Assembly: GCA_046233135.1 (NCBI GenBank)
Contig: JBJXHN010000001.1
Location: forward strand, 124,001-188,000
Reading direction: 5' to 3'
Length of the DNA stretch: 64,000 nucleotides
Source: JBJXHN01 sp046233135
GTDB taxonomy: Bacteria; Pseudomonadota; Alphaproteobacteria; Rhodospirillales; Rhodospirillaceae
In this document: one piece after another, positions 7,102-15,900 of the stretch
Position numbering within the stretch: the stretch's first letter is position 1
Layout of the letters: every line of letters begins with the position of its first letter
Program-made: the position numbers and the translations under genes
The notes under the pieces: model-generated
Told to the model about the DNA's origin: nothing
What the model saw: only the letters and a program-made list of their open reading frames with translations
Database searches by the model: none

Positions 7102-8214
7102 ATGACCAGTCCTGCCGTCCCGTCGCCCACCGCTCCGCCGCCGGCCGAGCAGCCCGACGCCTACGCCGCCGCCCCGGCCGCGTTGAAGGCGCGCATGGAT
7201 GGCCTGCTCGGCGGGCTGACGATCACCGACACCCACGCGGTGCTGTCCTATGGCATCCAGGCGCAGAACGAACTGACGGGCGTGTCGGAAAAGATCATCC
7301 AGGGGGTCCGCAACAAGGACATCGGCCCCACCGGCGAGCGCCTGAACGACGTGGTGCTGCAAATCCGCGGCTTCGACCTGTCCGACCTGAAGGGCGGATC
7401 GAAGCCGGGCTTTTTCATGCGCCTGCTGGGGGCGGTGACGCCGGTGGCCAAAGCCATCCAGCGCTACGAAACCGTGTCCCACCAGATCGAGGCGGTGCGC
7501 CTGGATCTGGAAAAGCACATGGGCGTGCTGATGCGCGACATCATCGCCCTGGATCACCTGTATGATGCGGCCAAGGCGGCGTTTTCTGAGCTGGACCTGT
7601 ATATCGCCGCCGGCGACGAACAGCTGCGCCGCCTCGACGAAGATATCCTACCCGGCGAAAAGGCGGCGGCCGAGGCCTCGGCGGATGCCCTGGCCAAACA
7701 GACCTATGCGGATATGGTCAGTGCGCGGAACACCTTCGAACGGCGCCTGCACGATCTGCGGCTGACCCGCCAGATCGTCTTGCAGAGCATGCCGACGGTG
7801 CGGCTGGTGCAGGACAATGACAAGAACCTGATCGCCAAGATCCAGACCGCCGTGTCCATGACCATCCCGCTGTGGAAGCAGCAGGTGGCCCAGGCCGTCA
7901 CCATCGCCCGCGCCGCCGAAGCCGGCAAGGCGGTCAGCCAGGTCACCGACCTGACCAGCGAAATGCTGCAAAAGAATGCCGAGATGCTGCAGCAGTCCAA
8001 CGCCGACATTCGCCGCGAGGTGGAGCGCGGCGTGGTGGACGTGGAGGCGGTGGAGCGGGCCAATGCGTCCCTGGTGGCCACGATCGAGGAAAGCCTGACC
8101 CTGTTCGAGGAAGGCCAGCGCGCGCGCCGGGAGGCTCAGGGCCGGCTCGAAGCCTGCGAAAACGATCTGAACGCGGCGCTGACCCAGGCCCGCGAAAACC
8201 AGCAGGCCGTTTGA
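7102..8214 (+). CDS. TelA/KlaA-type toxic anion resistance family protein
   Basis: 370 residues, almost entirely helical. Key features are the LDLEKHMGVLMRDIIALDHLYDAAK segment, DLYIAAGDEQL, a long coiled-coil region, and MPTVRLVQDNDKNLIAKIQTAVSMTIPLWKQQ near residues 230-260, a very characteristic TelA block (the IPLWKQQ core). TelA proteins are linked by genetics to tellurite and other stress resistance; the molecular mechanism is not settled. A GGAGA ribosome-binding site precedes ATG 7102. It is the last gene of the six-gene operon; a 60-base gap then separates it from the aminotransferase. Confidence 0.9.
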   Translation: MTSPAVPSPTAPPPAEQPDAYAAAPAALKARMDGLLGGLTITDTHAVLSYGIQAQNELTGVSEKIIQGVRNKDIGPTGERLNDVVLQIRGFDLSDLKGGSKPGFFMRLLGAVTPVAKAIQRYETVSHQIEAVRLDLEKHMGVLMRDIIALDHLYDAAKAAFSELDLYIAAGDEQLRRLDEDILPGEKAAAEASADALAKQTYADMVSARNTFERRLHDLRLTRQIVLQSMPTVRLVQDNDKNLIAKIQTAVSMTIPLWKQQVAQAVTIARAAEAGKAVSQVTDLTSEMLQKNAEMLQQSNADIRREVERGVVDVEAVERANASLVATIEESLTLFEEGQRARREAQGRLEACENDLNAALTQARENQQAV

Positions 8215-8274
8215 TCGCAGCTCTGGTATCCTGGGCCGGAGTACAGTTTTCCCCCGGCTTATGGAGCCTCAGAC

Positions 8275-9654
8275 ATGCCGTCCAATACCCTGCGGGACGC
8301 CGACCTGCGTGCCGTCCTTCACCCCTATACCAACCTCGTCAAACACGAGGAGACCGGTCCCTTCGTCGTCGTGCGCGGCGAGGGGGTCGAAGTCTTCGAC
8401 GAAGAGGGCAAGGGCTATATCGAAGGCATGGCCGGGCTGTGGTGCGCCGCCCTGGGCTTTAGCGAACCCCGCCTGACCGAAGCGGCCACCCGGCAGATGA
8501 CCGAGCTGCCCTTCTACCACATGTTCGGCCACAAATCCCACGCCCCGGGGATCCGCCTGGCCGAACGCCTGGTGGACGTGGCCCCCGTGCCGATGAGCAA
8601 GGTGTTCTTCGCCAACTCCGGATCCGAAGCCAACGACACCGTCATCAAGATGGTGCGCTATATGAACAATGCCCTGGGCCGGCCGGAGAAGAAGAAGATC
8701 ATCGCCCGCCAGCGGGCCTATCACGGGGTAACGCTGGCCTCGGCGAGCCTGACCGGGCTGCCGCTGAACCACAAGTACTTCGACCTGCCCATCGACGGCA
8801 TCCTGCACACCGACTGCCCGCACTATTGGCGTGGTGCGGAACCGGGCGAGAGCGAAGAGGCGTTCAGTGCCCGTCTCGCCGCCAGCCTGGACGCGCTGAT
8901 CCAGGCCGAGGGACCCGATACCGTGGCCGCCTTCATCGCCGAACCGGTGATGGGGGCGGGCGGGGTGATCGTCCCCCCCGCCGGCTATTTCGAAGCGATC
9001 CAGGAGGTGCTGGACCGTTATGACATCCTGATGGTCGCCGATGAAGTGATCTGCGGCTTCGGGCGCACGGGCAACTTCTGGGGCAGCCAGACCTTCGGTA
9101 TCCGCCCCGATATCCTGTCCTGCGCCAAGGCGCTGTCGGCGGCGTTCCTGCCCATCTCGGCGGTGATGGTCAATGAACGGGTCTACGGCCCCCTGCGCGA
9201 CGGCTCCGGCGAGATCGGCAGCTTTGGCCACGGCTACACCTATTCCGCCCATCCGGTGGCGGCGGCGGTGGCTCTGGAGGCGCTGACCATCTACGAAGAA
9301 CGGGACCTGTTCGCCCATGCCGCGACGGTGGGCGTCCGCCTGCAATCGCGCCTGCGTGCCCTGGCCGACCATCCGCTGGTGGGCGAGGTGCGGGGCGTCG
9401 GCCTGGTGGGGGCGCTGGAACTGGTGGCGGACAAGGCCTCCAAGACTTCCTTCGCGCCCGGTCGGGGCGTGGGGCCGGCGGTGGCGGCCGCCTGTCAGGC
9501 CGAAGGGCTGATCATCCGCGCGATGGCCGGCGACATCATCTCCTTCTGCCCGCCGCTGATCATCACCGAGGCGGAGGTGGACCAGATGATGGACCGCTTC
9601 GAAAGGGCGCTGGAGACGGTGAATGCCTCTCTCGCGTCTTCCGCCGCCGAATAG
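8275..9654 (+). CDS. class III aminotransferase (omega-transaminase type)
   Basis: 459-residue PLP enzyme. It shows the family landmarks in order: LHPYTNLVKHEETGP, VFDEEGKGYIEGMAGLW, FFANSGSEANDTVIKM, RQRAYHGVTLASASLTG, AFIAEPVMGAGGVIVPP, LMVADEVICGFGRTG, then CAKALSAAFLPISAV with the Schiff-base lysine at K285, and GHGYTYSAHPVA. The pattern fits pyruvate-dependent omega-amine/beta-alanine aminotransferases. The amino donor (putrescine, beta-alanine, taurine or another amine) cannot be fixed from the sequence. GGAGCC lies nine bases before the ATG. A serine hydrolase gene follows after 14 bases, so the two may be co-transcribed. Confidence 0.88.
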   Translation: MPSNTLRDADLRAVLHPYTNLVKHEETGPFVVVRGEGVEVFDEEGKGYIEGMAGLWCAALGFSEPRLTEAATRQMTELPFYHMFGHKSHAPGIRLAERLVDVAPVPMSKVFFANSGSEANDTVIKMVRYMNNALGRPEKKKIIARQRAYHGVTLASASLTGLPLNHKYFDLPIDGILHTDCPHYWRGAEPGESEEAFSARLAASLDALIQAEGPDTVAAFIAEPVMGAGGVIVPPAGYFEAIQEVLDRYDILMVADEVICGFGRTGNFWGSQTFGIRPDILSCAKALSAAFLPISAVMVNERVYGPLRDGSGEIGSFGHGYTYSAHPVAAAVALEALTIYEERDLFAHAATVGVRLQSRLRALADHPLVGEVRGVGLVGALELVADKASKTSFAPGRGVGPAVAAACQAEGLIIRAMAGDIISFCPPLIITEAEVDQMMDRFERALETVNASLASSAAE

Positions 9655-9668
9655 GGCAGGGGGCCGGA

Positions 9669-10784
9669 ATGACTTTCGATCTGACACGCCGGTCCGCCCT
9701 TCAGGTGGCGGCCGGCGGCTTGCTGGGGATGACCACTATGGCGGCTTTGGCGCAAGGCGGCGGAACAGGCGGCGCCGAGGCGCCGGTTCCCGCCGATATG
9801 GCGGAGCGGATCGACCTCGGCCGGCGGGCCGGGCTGCTCTCCGACCTGCACGGAATCCTGGCTCTGCGGGACGGGAAGGTGATTCTAGAACGATATTTTA
9901 CCGGCGAGGACAACGCCTGGGGCCAGCCGCTGGGCCAAGTGGCCTTCGACCGCACCACCCTGCATGACCTGCGGTCGGTGACCAAAAGCATGGTGAGCCT
10001 TCTGTACGGGATCGCGCTGGACCAGGGGGTGGTGCCAGAACCGGACGCGCCGTTGCTGGAGGCTTTCCCCGAGTATCCCGATCTGGCGGCCGACCCGAGC
10101 CGGGCGGCCTGGCGAATCAGTCATGCCTTGAACATGACCCTGGGGACGGAGTGGGACGAAGATCTGCCCTATTCCGATCCGCGCAACAGCGAAATCGCCA
10201 TGGAGATGGCCGAGGACCGCTACCGCTTCGTCCTGGACCGGCCGATTGTCGCCGAGCCGGGTGCGCGCTGGATCTACAACGGCGGATGTACGGCGCTGAT
10301 CGGGGCGTTGATCGAACGGGGATCGGGGCTGCGCCTGGATGCCTTCGCCGCGCGACACCTGTTCGCCCCCCTGGGGATCGGCGATAGCGAATGGAGCGGC
10401 GGCAGTGACGGAGTGCTGTCCGCGGCGTCCGGGTTGCGGCTGACGGCGCCCGGGCTGGCGAGGATCGGTGAGATGATCCTGGCGGGCGGGCAGTGGGACG
10501 GCCGGACGGTGGTGCCGAAAGGCTGGCTCGACCGCTGTGCGGAGCGCCAGGCCGCCACCACGTACGGCTTGGGTTACAGCCATTTCTGGTATCTGTCGGA
10601 CCAGCCGGTGGCCGGCGGGGCGGACGGAAGCCGCTTTACCCTGTCCGCCATGGGCAACGGAGGGCAGCGGCTGTATGTCATCCCGGCGATGAAATTGGTG
10701 GTCGTCCTGTTCGCCGGCGCGTACAACCGGCCGGACCAGTGGATGACGCCGACCATGGTTCTGCAACGGATCATTCTGTCTTGA
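9669..10784 (+). CDS. exported beta-lactamase-fold serine hydrolase
   Basis: 371 residues with a twin-arginine-like signal (LTRRSALQVAAGGLLG), giving a periplasmic enzyme. The catalytic S-x-x-K motif is S103-V-T-K106 within RSVTKSMVSLLYG. WIYNGGCTALIGALIERGSG corresponds to the Y-x-N region, and GNGGQRLYVIPAMKLVVVLFAG is the typical C-terminal strand block of the class C/esterase/6-aminohexanoate-dimer-hydrolase group. These proteins hydrolyse esters, amides or D-amino peptides; a true beta-lactamase role is not implied. It lies 14 bases after the aminotransferase gene. Confidence 0.82.
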   Translation: MTFDLTRRSALQVAAGGLLGMTTMAALAQGGGTGGAEAPVPADMAERIDLGRRAGLLSDLHGILALRDGKVILERYFTGEDNAWGQPLGQVAFDRTTLHDLRSVTKSMVSLLYGIALDQGVVPEPDAPLLEAFPEYPDLAADPSRAAWRISHALNMTLGTEWDEDLPYSDPRNSEIAMEMAEDRYRFVLDRPIVAEPGARWIYNGGCTALIGALIERGSGLRLDAFAARHLFAPLGIGDSEWSGGSDGVLSAASGLRLTAPGLARIGEMILAGGQWDGRTVVPKGWLDRCAERQAATTYGLGYSHFWYLSDQPVAGGADGSRFTLSAMGNGGQRLYVIPAMKLVVVLFAGAYNRPDQWMTPTMVLQRIILS

Positions 10785-10937
10785 CGCCGGATGGCCGTAA
10801 CCGGTGGGGTAAATCTTCTATCGGCTGAATAAAGAAGGGTTTTCCCGCGCCAGGAGACGGCGGTGTGTTGCGTATTCCGGCGGGGAATGCCATGTGCATC
10901 TAGACCATGGGATGGATTGAGGAAGGGGGATCTGCGC

Positions 10938-12911
10938 GTGGCCGGCATGGGGACAACCGTAAGCCGGGTGGTATCCGTCGCCGGGGCCGTGGTCCTGGGG
11001 GCGGGTACCCTGGGACCTGTCGCCTTGTCCGTCGCGCCGGCTTTGGCTGCCGAAGAGACCGCACCGGCCGGCACGCCGCCAGCGGCTGCGGTCGACAGCG
11101 ACGAAGCGCGCATACCCTACATTCTGGAAATCACCGTTCCCGGGCAGGCGGAGGCCTTGCCGAGCGGGACGGAAAGCGCCGCCGCGCGCGGCGGTGACGG
11201 GGATGAGCCGCAGGACGACGGACTGGCCGACCGCCTGCGGGCCGTCTCTCAGCTTGCCGCCTTGCAGAACGAGCCGCCGTTTTCCCAACTCGCCTTGCAG
11301 CGGCGGGTGGATCAGGACAGCGACCGCTTCGCCAGTGCCTTGCGCGCGTGGGGCTATTACCGGCCGGAGATTCGAACCACCGTGGTGCCCGCCGAACAGG
11401 CGGAAGGCACTGCCCTGATCAAGGTGCGCGCCGAACCCGGCCCCATTTATACCTTGGACAGGATCACCATTCAGTGGATGGGGGAGCCGGACCGCGATGG
11501 TCTGTCGGTCACGCCGGACAGCATCGGCCTGACCAAAGGCGCGCCGGCGGAGGCGTCGGTGGTGCTGGATGCCTCCAAGCGGCTGGAAGACCAACTGGAG
11601 GAACAGGGGCGGCCGCTGGCCAAGGTGACCGACCGGCAGGTGGTGGTCAATCACGCGACGCGAACGATGACGGTGACCTTTCTGGTCGACCCCGGCCCGC
11701 CGGCCCGTTTCGGCCCGCTCCAGGTCAGCGGACTGGAGGACGTGCGGGAATCCTATGTCCAGAACATGATCCCATGGACCGCCGGAGACCGCTACGATAT
11801 CCGTCAGGTGCGCGCCTATCGCAAGCGGCTGTCCAACAGCCGGCTGTTCGCCACCATCGACCTGGGACCGGGCAGCACCGTGGGGCCGGACGGCCGCATT
11901 CCCCTGCATCTGACCGTGACCGAAGCCGCCCCCCGGACCTTGGCGGTGGGGGCGAGCTATGCCACCGATACCGGACCCGGGATCAATGCCCGCTGGGAGC
12001 ACCGCAATTTCCTGGGCGAAGGCGAACGCTTCCGGGCCGATGCGGTGCTGGCCCAGTCGGAACAGTCGGTGGACCTGTCCTTCGTCAAACCCTATTTCTT
12101 CGGCGATCACCAGCAGCTGACCATGAACGCCAGCGGCTCCCGCGAGGATCAGAATGCCTACAAGGGGCTGGTGGGCGAAGCGGCCATTGGCATCGAACGG
12201 AAGATGTGGGAGCACTGGACCGTGTCCGGCGGTCTGGCCTTCGAATACGCCTCGCTGACCGAAACCGCCGACCTGGACGGGGACGGACAGGATTCCAAGA
12301 CCGACCACCAGATCTTCGGCCTGCCCCTGTCGGCCCAGCGGGATGACACCGATAATCTGCTCGACCCCACGGAAGGCACGCGGCTGGCTCTGTCCTTCGT
12401 GCCCTGGACCGGGCTGGTGGACCAGGCCAACCAGACCTTCATGACCCTGGAAAGCCGGGGATCGGCCTATCAGGGTATCTATGACAACCGGGTGGTCTTT
12501 GCCGAACGCTTCCGGCTGGCGTCCTTGCAAGGGGCGGCGCTGGAAGATGTGCCGGTGAACCATCGCTTGTATGCCGGCGGCGGCGGATCGGTGCGCGGCT
12601 ATGCCCACGACCTGCTGGGGCCGCTGGATCAGAACGACGATCCCACCGGCGGCCGCTCGGCGGTGGAAGTGGGGTTCGAGGCGCGGATCAAGGTGGTGGA
12701 TTCCATCGGCGTCGTGCCCTTCGTCGAGGGCGGGTATGTGGGGACGGAGCCCTGGCCCGACTTCGAGGATCCGATCCGCTGGGCCGCCGGCCTCGGGTTC
12801 CGCTACTACACCGACTTCGGCCCGATCCGGGCGGACTTCGCCACGCCGCTGAACCCCCGGGACGCGGACGATTTCTTCCAGTTCTACATCAGCCTGGGAC
12901 AGGCCTTCTGA
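10938..12911 (+). CDS. tamA: TamA, Omp85-family outer membrane assembly protein
   Basis: 657 residues. GTG 10938 is favoured over the open frame upstream because GGAAGGGGGA sits seven bases before it and a signal peptide (VVLGAGTLGPVALSVAPALA) follows. An N-terminal POTRA region carries FASALRAWGYYRPEI and VRAEPGPIYTLDRITI, typical of TamA POTRA domains; then RKRLSNSRLFATI and the Omp85 barrel, with NFLGEGERFRADAVLAQSEQS, LYAGGGGSVRGYAHDLLGP (the conserved RGY lid-lock area) and GLGFRYYTDFGPIRADFATPL. It ends in phenylalanine, as outer membrane barrels do. The adjacent tamB confirms the call. The pair inserts outer membrane proteins and may carry lipids between membranes. Confidence 0.92.
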   Translation: MAGMGTTVSRVVSVAGAVVLGAGTLGPVALSVAPALAAEETAPAGTPPAAAVDSDEARIPYILEITVPGQAEALPSGTESAAARGGDGDEPQDDGLADRLRAVSQLAALQNEPPFSQLALQRRVDQDSDRFASALRAWGYYRPEIRTTVVPAEQAEGTALIKVRAEPGPIYTLDRITIQWMGEPDRDGLSVTPDSIGLTKGAPAEASVVLDASKRLEDQLEEQGRPLAKVTDRQVVVNHATRTMTVTFLVDPGPPARFGPLQVSGLEDVRESYVQNMIPWTAGDRYDIRQVRAYRKRLSNSRLFATIDLGPGSTVGPDGRIPLHLTVTEAAPRTLAVGASYATDTGPGINARWEHRNFLGEGERFRADAVLAQSEQSVDLSFVKPYFFGDHQQLTMNASGSREDQNAYKGLVGEAAIGIERKMWEHWTVSGGLAFEYASLTETADLDGDGQDSKTDHQIFGLPLSAQRDDTDNLLDPTEGTRLALSFVPWTGLVDQANQTFMTLESRGSAYQGIYDNRVVFAERFRLASLQGAALEDVPVNHRLYAGGGGSVRGYAHDLLGPLDQNDDPTGGRSAVEVGFEARIKVVDSIGVVPFVEGGYVGTEPWPDFEDPIRWAAGLGFRYYTDFGPIRADFATPLNPRDADDFFQFYISLGQAF

Positions 12912-12912
12912 G

Positions 12913-15900
12913 ATGACCGACACCGACCAATCCCCTCCGCCCTCCGCCCCGGACACCGGGCCGGTCCGGCGGTCCGGCGGCCGGCGTCCGAGGCGTCTGT
13001 TGCGGCGGGTGCTTGTCTGGACCGGCGGCGTTCTGCTGGCGCTGGTGCTGCTGGTGGTCGGGGCCGTGGTGCTGATCGGCCGCACCGATGCCGGTCTTGC
13101 CTGGCTGAAGGACACCCTCGTCGACGCGGTCAACGACCCCGCCGGCCTGGGACTGGCCGTGGACGCGCTGGACGGGCCGCTGCCCGAACGGCTGAGCCTG
13201 CACGGCGTGCAGTTGTCCGATCCGGACGGCGTGTGGCTGACCGCCGAAACCCTGGTGGTGGCCTGGGATCCCCTGGCCCTGCTGGGCGGCAAGGTGGTGG
13301 TCGAGGTGGTCGAGGGGCAGCGGATCGACGTGGTCCGCGCCCCCACCCTGCCGCCCTCGGCCGAGGAGGAAGAGGCCCCGTCGGAGGGCGGGGCCTTCGA
13401 CCCGCGCCTGCTGGGGCTGCTGGAACTGGACCGGCTGGAGATCCGGGGCCTGCATCTGGGGGCGGCACTGGCCGGCGTGGACGCGGGGCTGGATATCACC
13501 GGCACCCTGAGCCCGACGGCCGACAACGCCACCCGCGCGGCCCTGACCATCGTCCGGACCGACGGCGTGGCCAGTACCATCGCACTGGAGGCCACGGCCG
13601 GCGGGGCGCCCCTGGCGCTGGATCTGGACCTGACGGTAGAGGAACCGGCCGGCGGGTTGGTGGCATCCCTGGCCGGGCTGCCCGGCACGCCGCCAGTTGC
13701 GGTCTCGCTGACGGGCAGTGGTCCCCTGGAAAGCTGGGCCGGCATCCTGCGGGCAGAGGCCCAGGGGCTGGCGACCATCGATGGCGGGCTGACCCTGGCC
13801 CTGCCGGTGGAGGGTGGCCCCATCGGCCTGACAACGGACCTGACCTTCACCGCCGGCCCCGACGCCCCGGCGGAGGTCGCGGCGGTCACCGGCGGGCCGG
13901 TCTCCGTGGTCACCGACGTGATCTATGGCGAAGACGGCGGCATCACCCTGAACCGGGTGGATGTGGGCGCCGGGGCCTGGGGGCTGGCCGCCAGCGGCGG
14001 GATGGGGGCGGATGGCGCCCTGGACCTGACCGCGCGCGCCGACCTTCTGTCCGCCGCCCCGATTGCCGCATTCGTGCCCGATCTCCTCCTGTCCCAGGCC
14101 CATCTGGGGGCGACGGTCCAGGGCACCGTAAGCGCGCCGGAAGGGGCGGTGAGCCTGACCCTGGACGGCCTGGACATGCCCGGCACCGTGACCCTGGACC
14201 ACCTGGACCTGGAGGCTGCGGTGACACCGGACGACGACGCGGGCGACGGCGCCATGCGGCTGGTGGCCAAGGTGCGGCCCCGGGGGCTGAGCCTGGCCGC
14301 TGCGGGACCGGAGGCCGACGCGATCCTGGGCGGGGCGCCGCAGCTGGATGCGGTGGTGCGGACCGACACGGATTTCCGGACCGTGCGGCTGGACAGCCTG
14401 ACCCTGGCCGGGCAGGCGATCCGCCTGGAGGCCACGGCGTCCGTGGGGCTGGAGGCGATGACCCTGGACGGCACCCGGGTGACGGTCACCCTTACCGATC
14501 TGGAAACGGTGGGCGAGGCGCTCGGCCGGCCGATGACCGGGGCGGTGGACCTGCTTGTGGCGGCGGACGGAGCGCATCTGAACCCGCCGTCGGGCTCGGC
14601 GGACCTGTCGCTGGCGGCCCGGGACCTGTCCATCGACGCCGGCGGTCCGGCCGACTCCCTGCTGGGACCGTCACCCCGGCTGGAAGGCCGGGTGACCCAG
14701 GGCGACGACGGCGGCCTGCTGCTGGAGACCCTGACCCTGACCGCGGCCGGCGCCACCCTGGACGGCAGCGGGCGTCTGTCCGCGGATGGCGACGTGGACG
14801 CGAGCCTGCATGCGGCGCTCGCCGATCTGGGCCTGCTGGCACCGGACATGTCCGGCGCGCCACAGCTGTCGGTGCGGTTGAGCGGGCCGGTGGCCGATCC
14901 CACCGTCTCTGCCTCGGTGCGCGCCGACCGGCTGGTGGCCGGGGGCATCACCGCCGACGATCTGGCCGTTACGGCCATGGTCGGCACCCTGACCAGCGGT
15001 CCCGCCGGCCTTGTCGATCTCAGCGGGCAAGTGGGCGGCGTGCCGCTGACCGGCCATGTGCCTTTCGCCATGGATGCGGGCTATGCCGGGATCGATGTGT
15101 GGGATGCCGGCCTGACCCTGGCCGAGGCCACCGTGGCGCTGGAAACCCGGGTGGATCTGCCGGCCGACGGCAGCCCGGTGATGGACGGGACGGTGACCCT
15201 GTCGATGCCCGATCTGGGGGTGCTGGCGGCGGTTGGTGGCCCGCCGATGACCGGGGCGCTGTCGGGAACGGTGGGCTTCGATCCGCCGGAGGGCGCGCAG
15301 GCCCAGACCATTCGGGTGGACCTGACGGCCCCGCGCCTGGCGATGGCCGGGCAGGGGTCGCCGAGCCTGGGGCGGGTGACGGTCAAGGGATCTGTTGCCG
15401 ATCCCTTCGCGGCGCCCCGCATGGATTTGACGGTGGCCAGCGGGCAGGGATCCGCCGCGCCGGTATTGTGGAGCCGCCTGACGGTGGCGGCGAAGGGCGG
15501 GCTGGAGGCCCTGGGCATCACCACCCGTCTGAACGGCGCATTGGCGCTGGGCTCCGATCCCGGCGGCGATCCGGTGACCAAGCCGCTGGATGTGGCGGTG
15601 GACGCAAAGGTGGCCCTGGCCGGGGCCGGGGCCGGGCCGACGGTGACGCTGACCACCCTGACCGTGGATCTGGCGGACAAGGACATTCGGCTGGGGCGGC
15701 CGGCGACCCTGTCCCTGGCCGGGGGCGGGGCCAAGGTGGACCGGCTGCTGCTGGGCATCGAAGACGGCTCGCTGGAACTGACCGGCGGGCTGGTGCCGGG
15801 AGGCGGATATGATCTCGCATTGGCCATCCGCCAGCTGCCTTTGACCCTGATCGAGCCCTTTGCCCCCGATGCCGGGCTGACCGGCGCGATTGCCCTGGAT

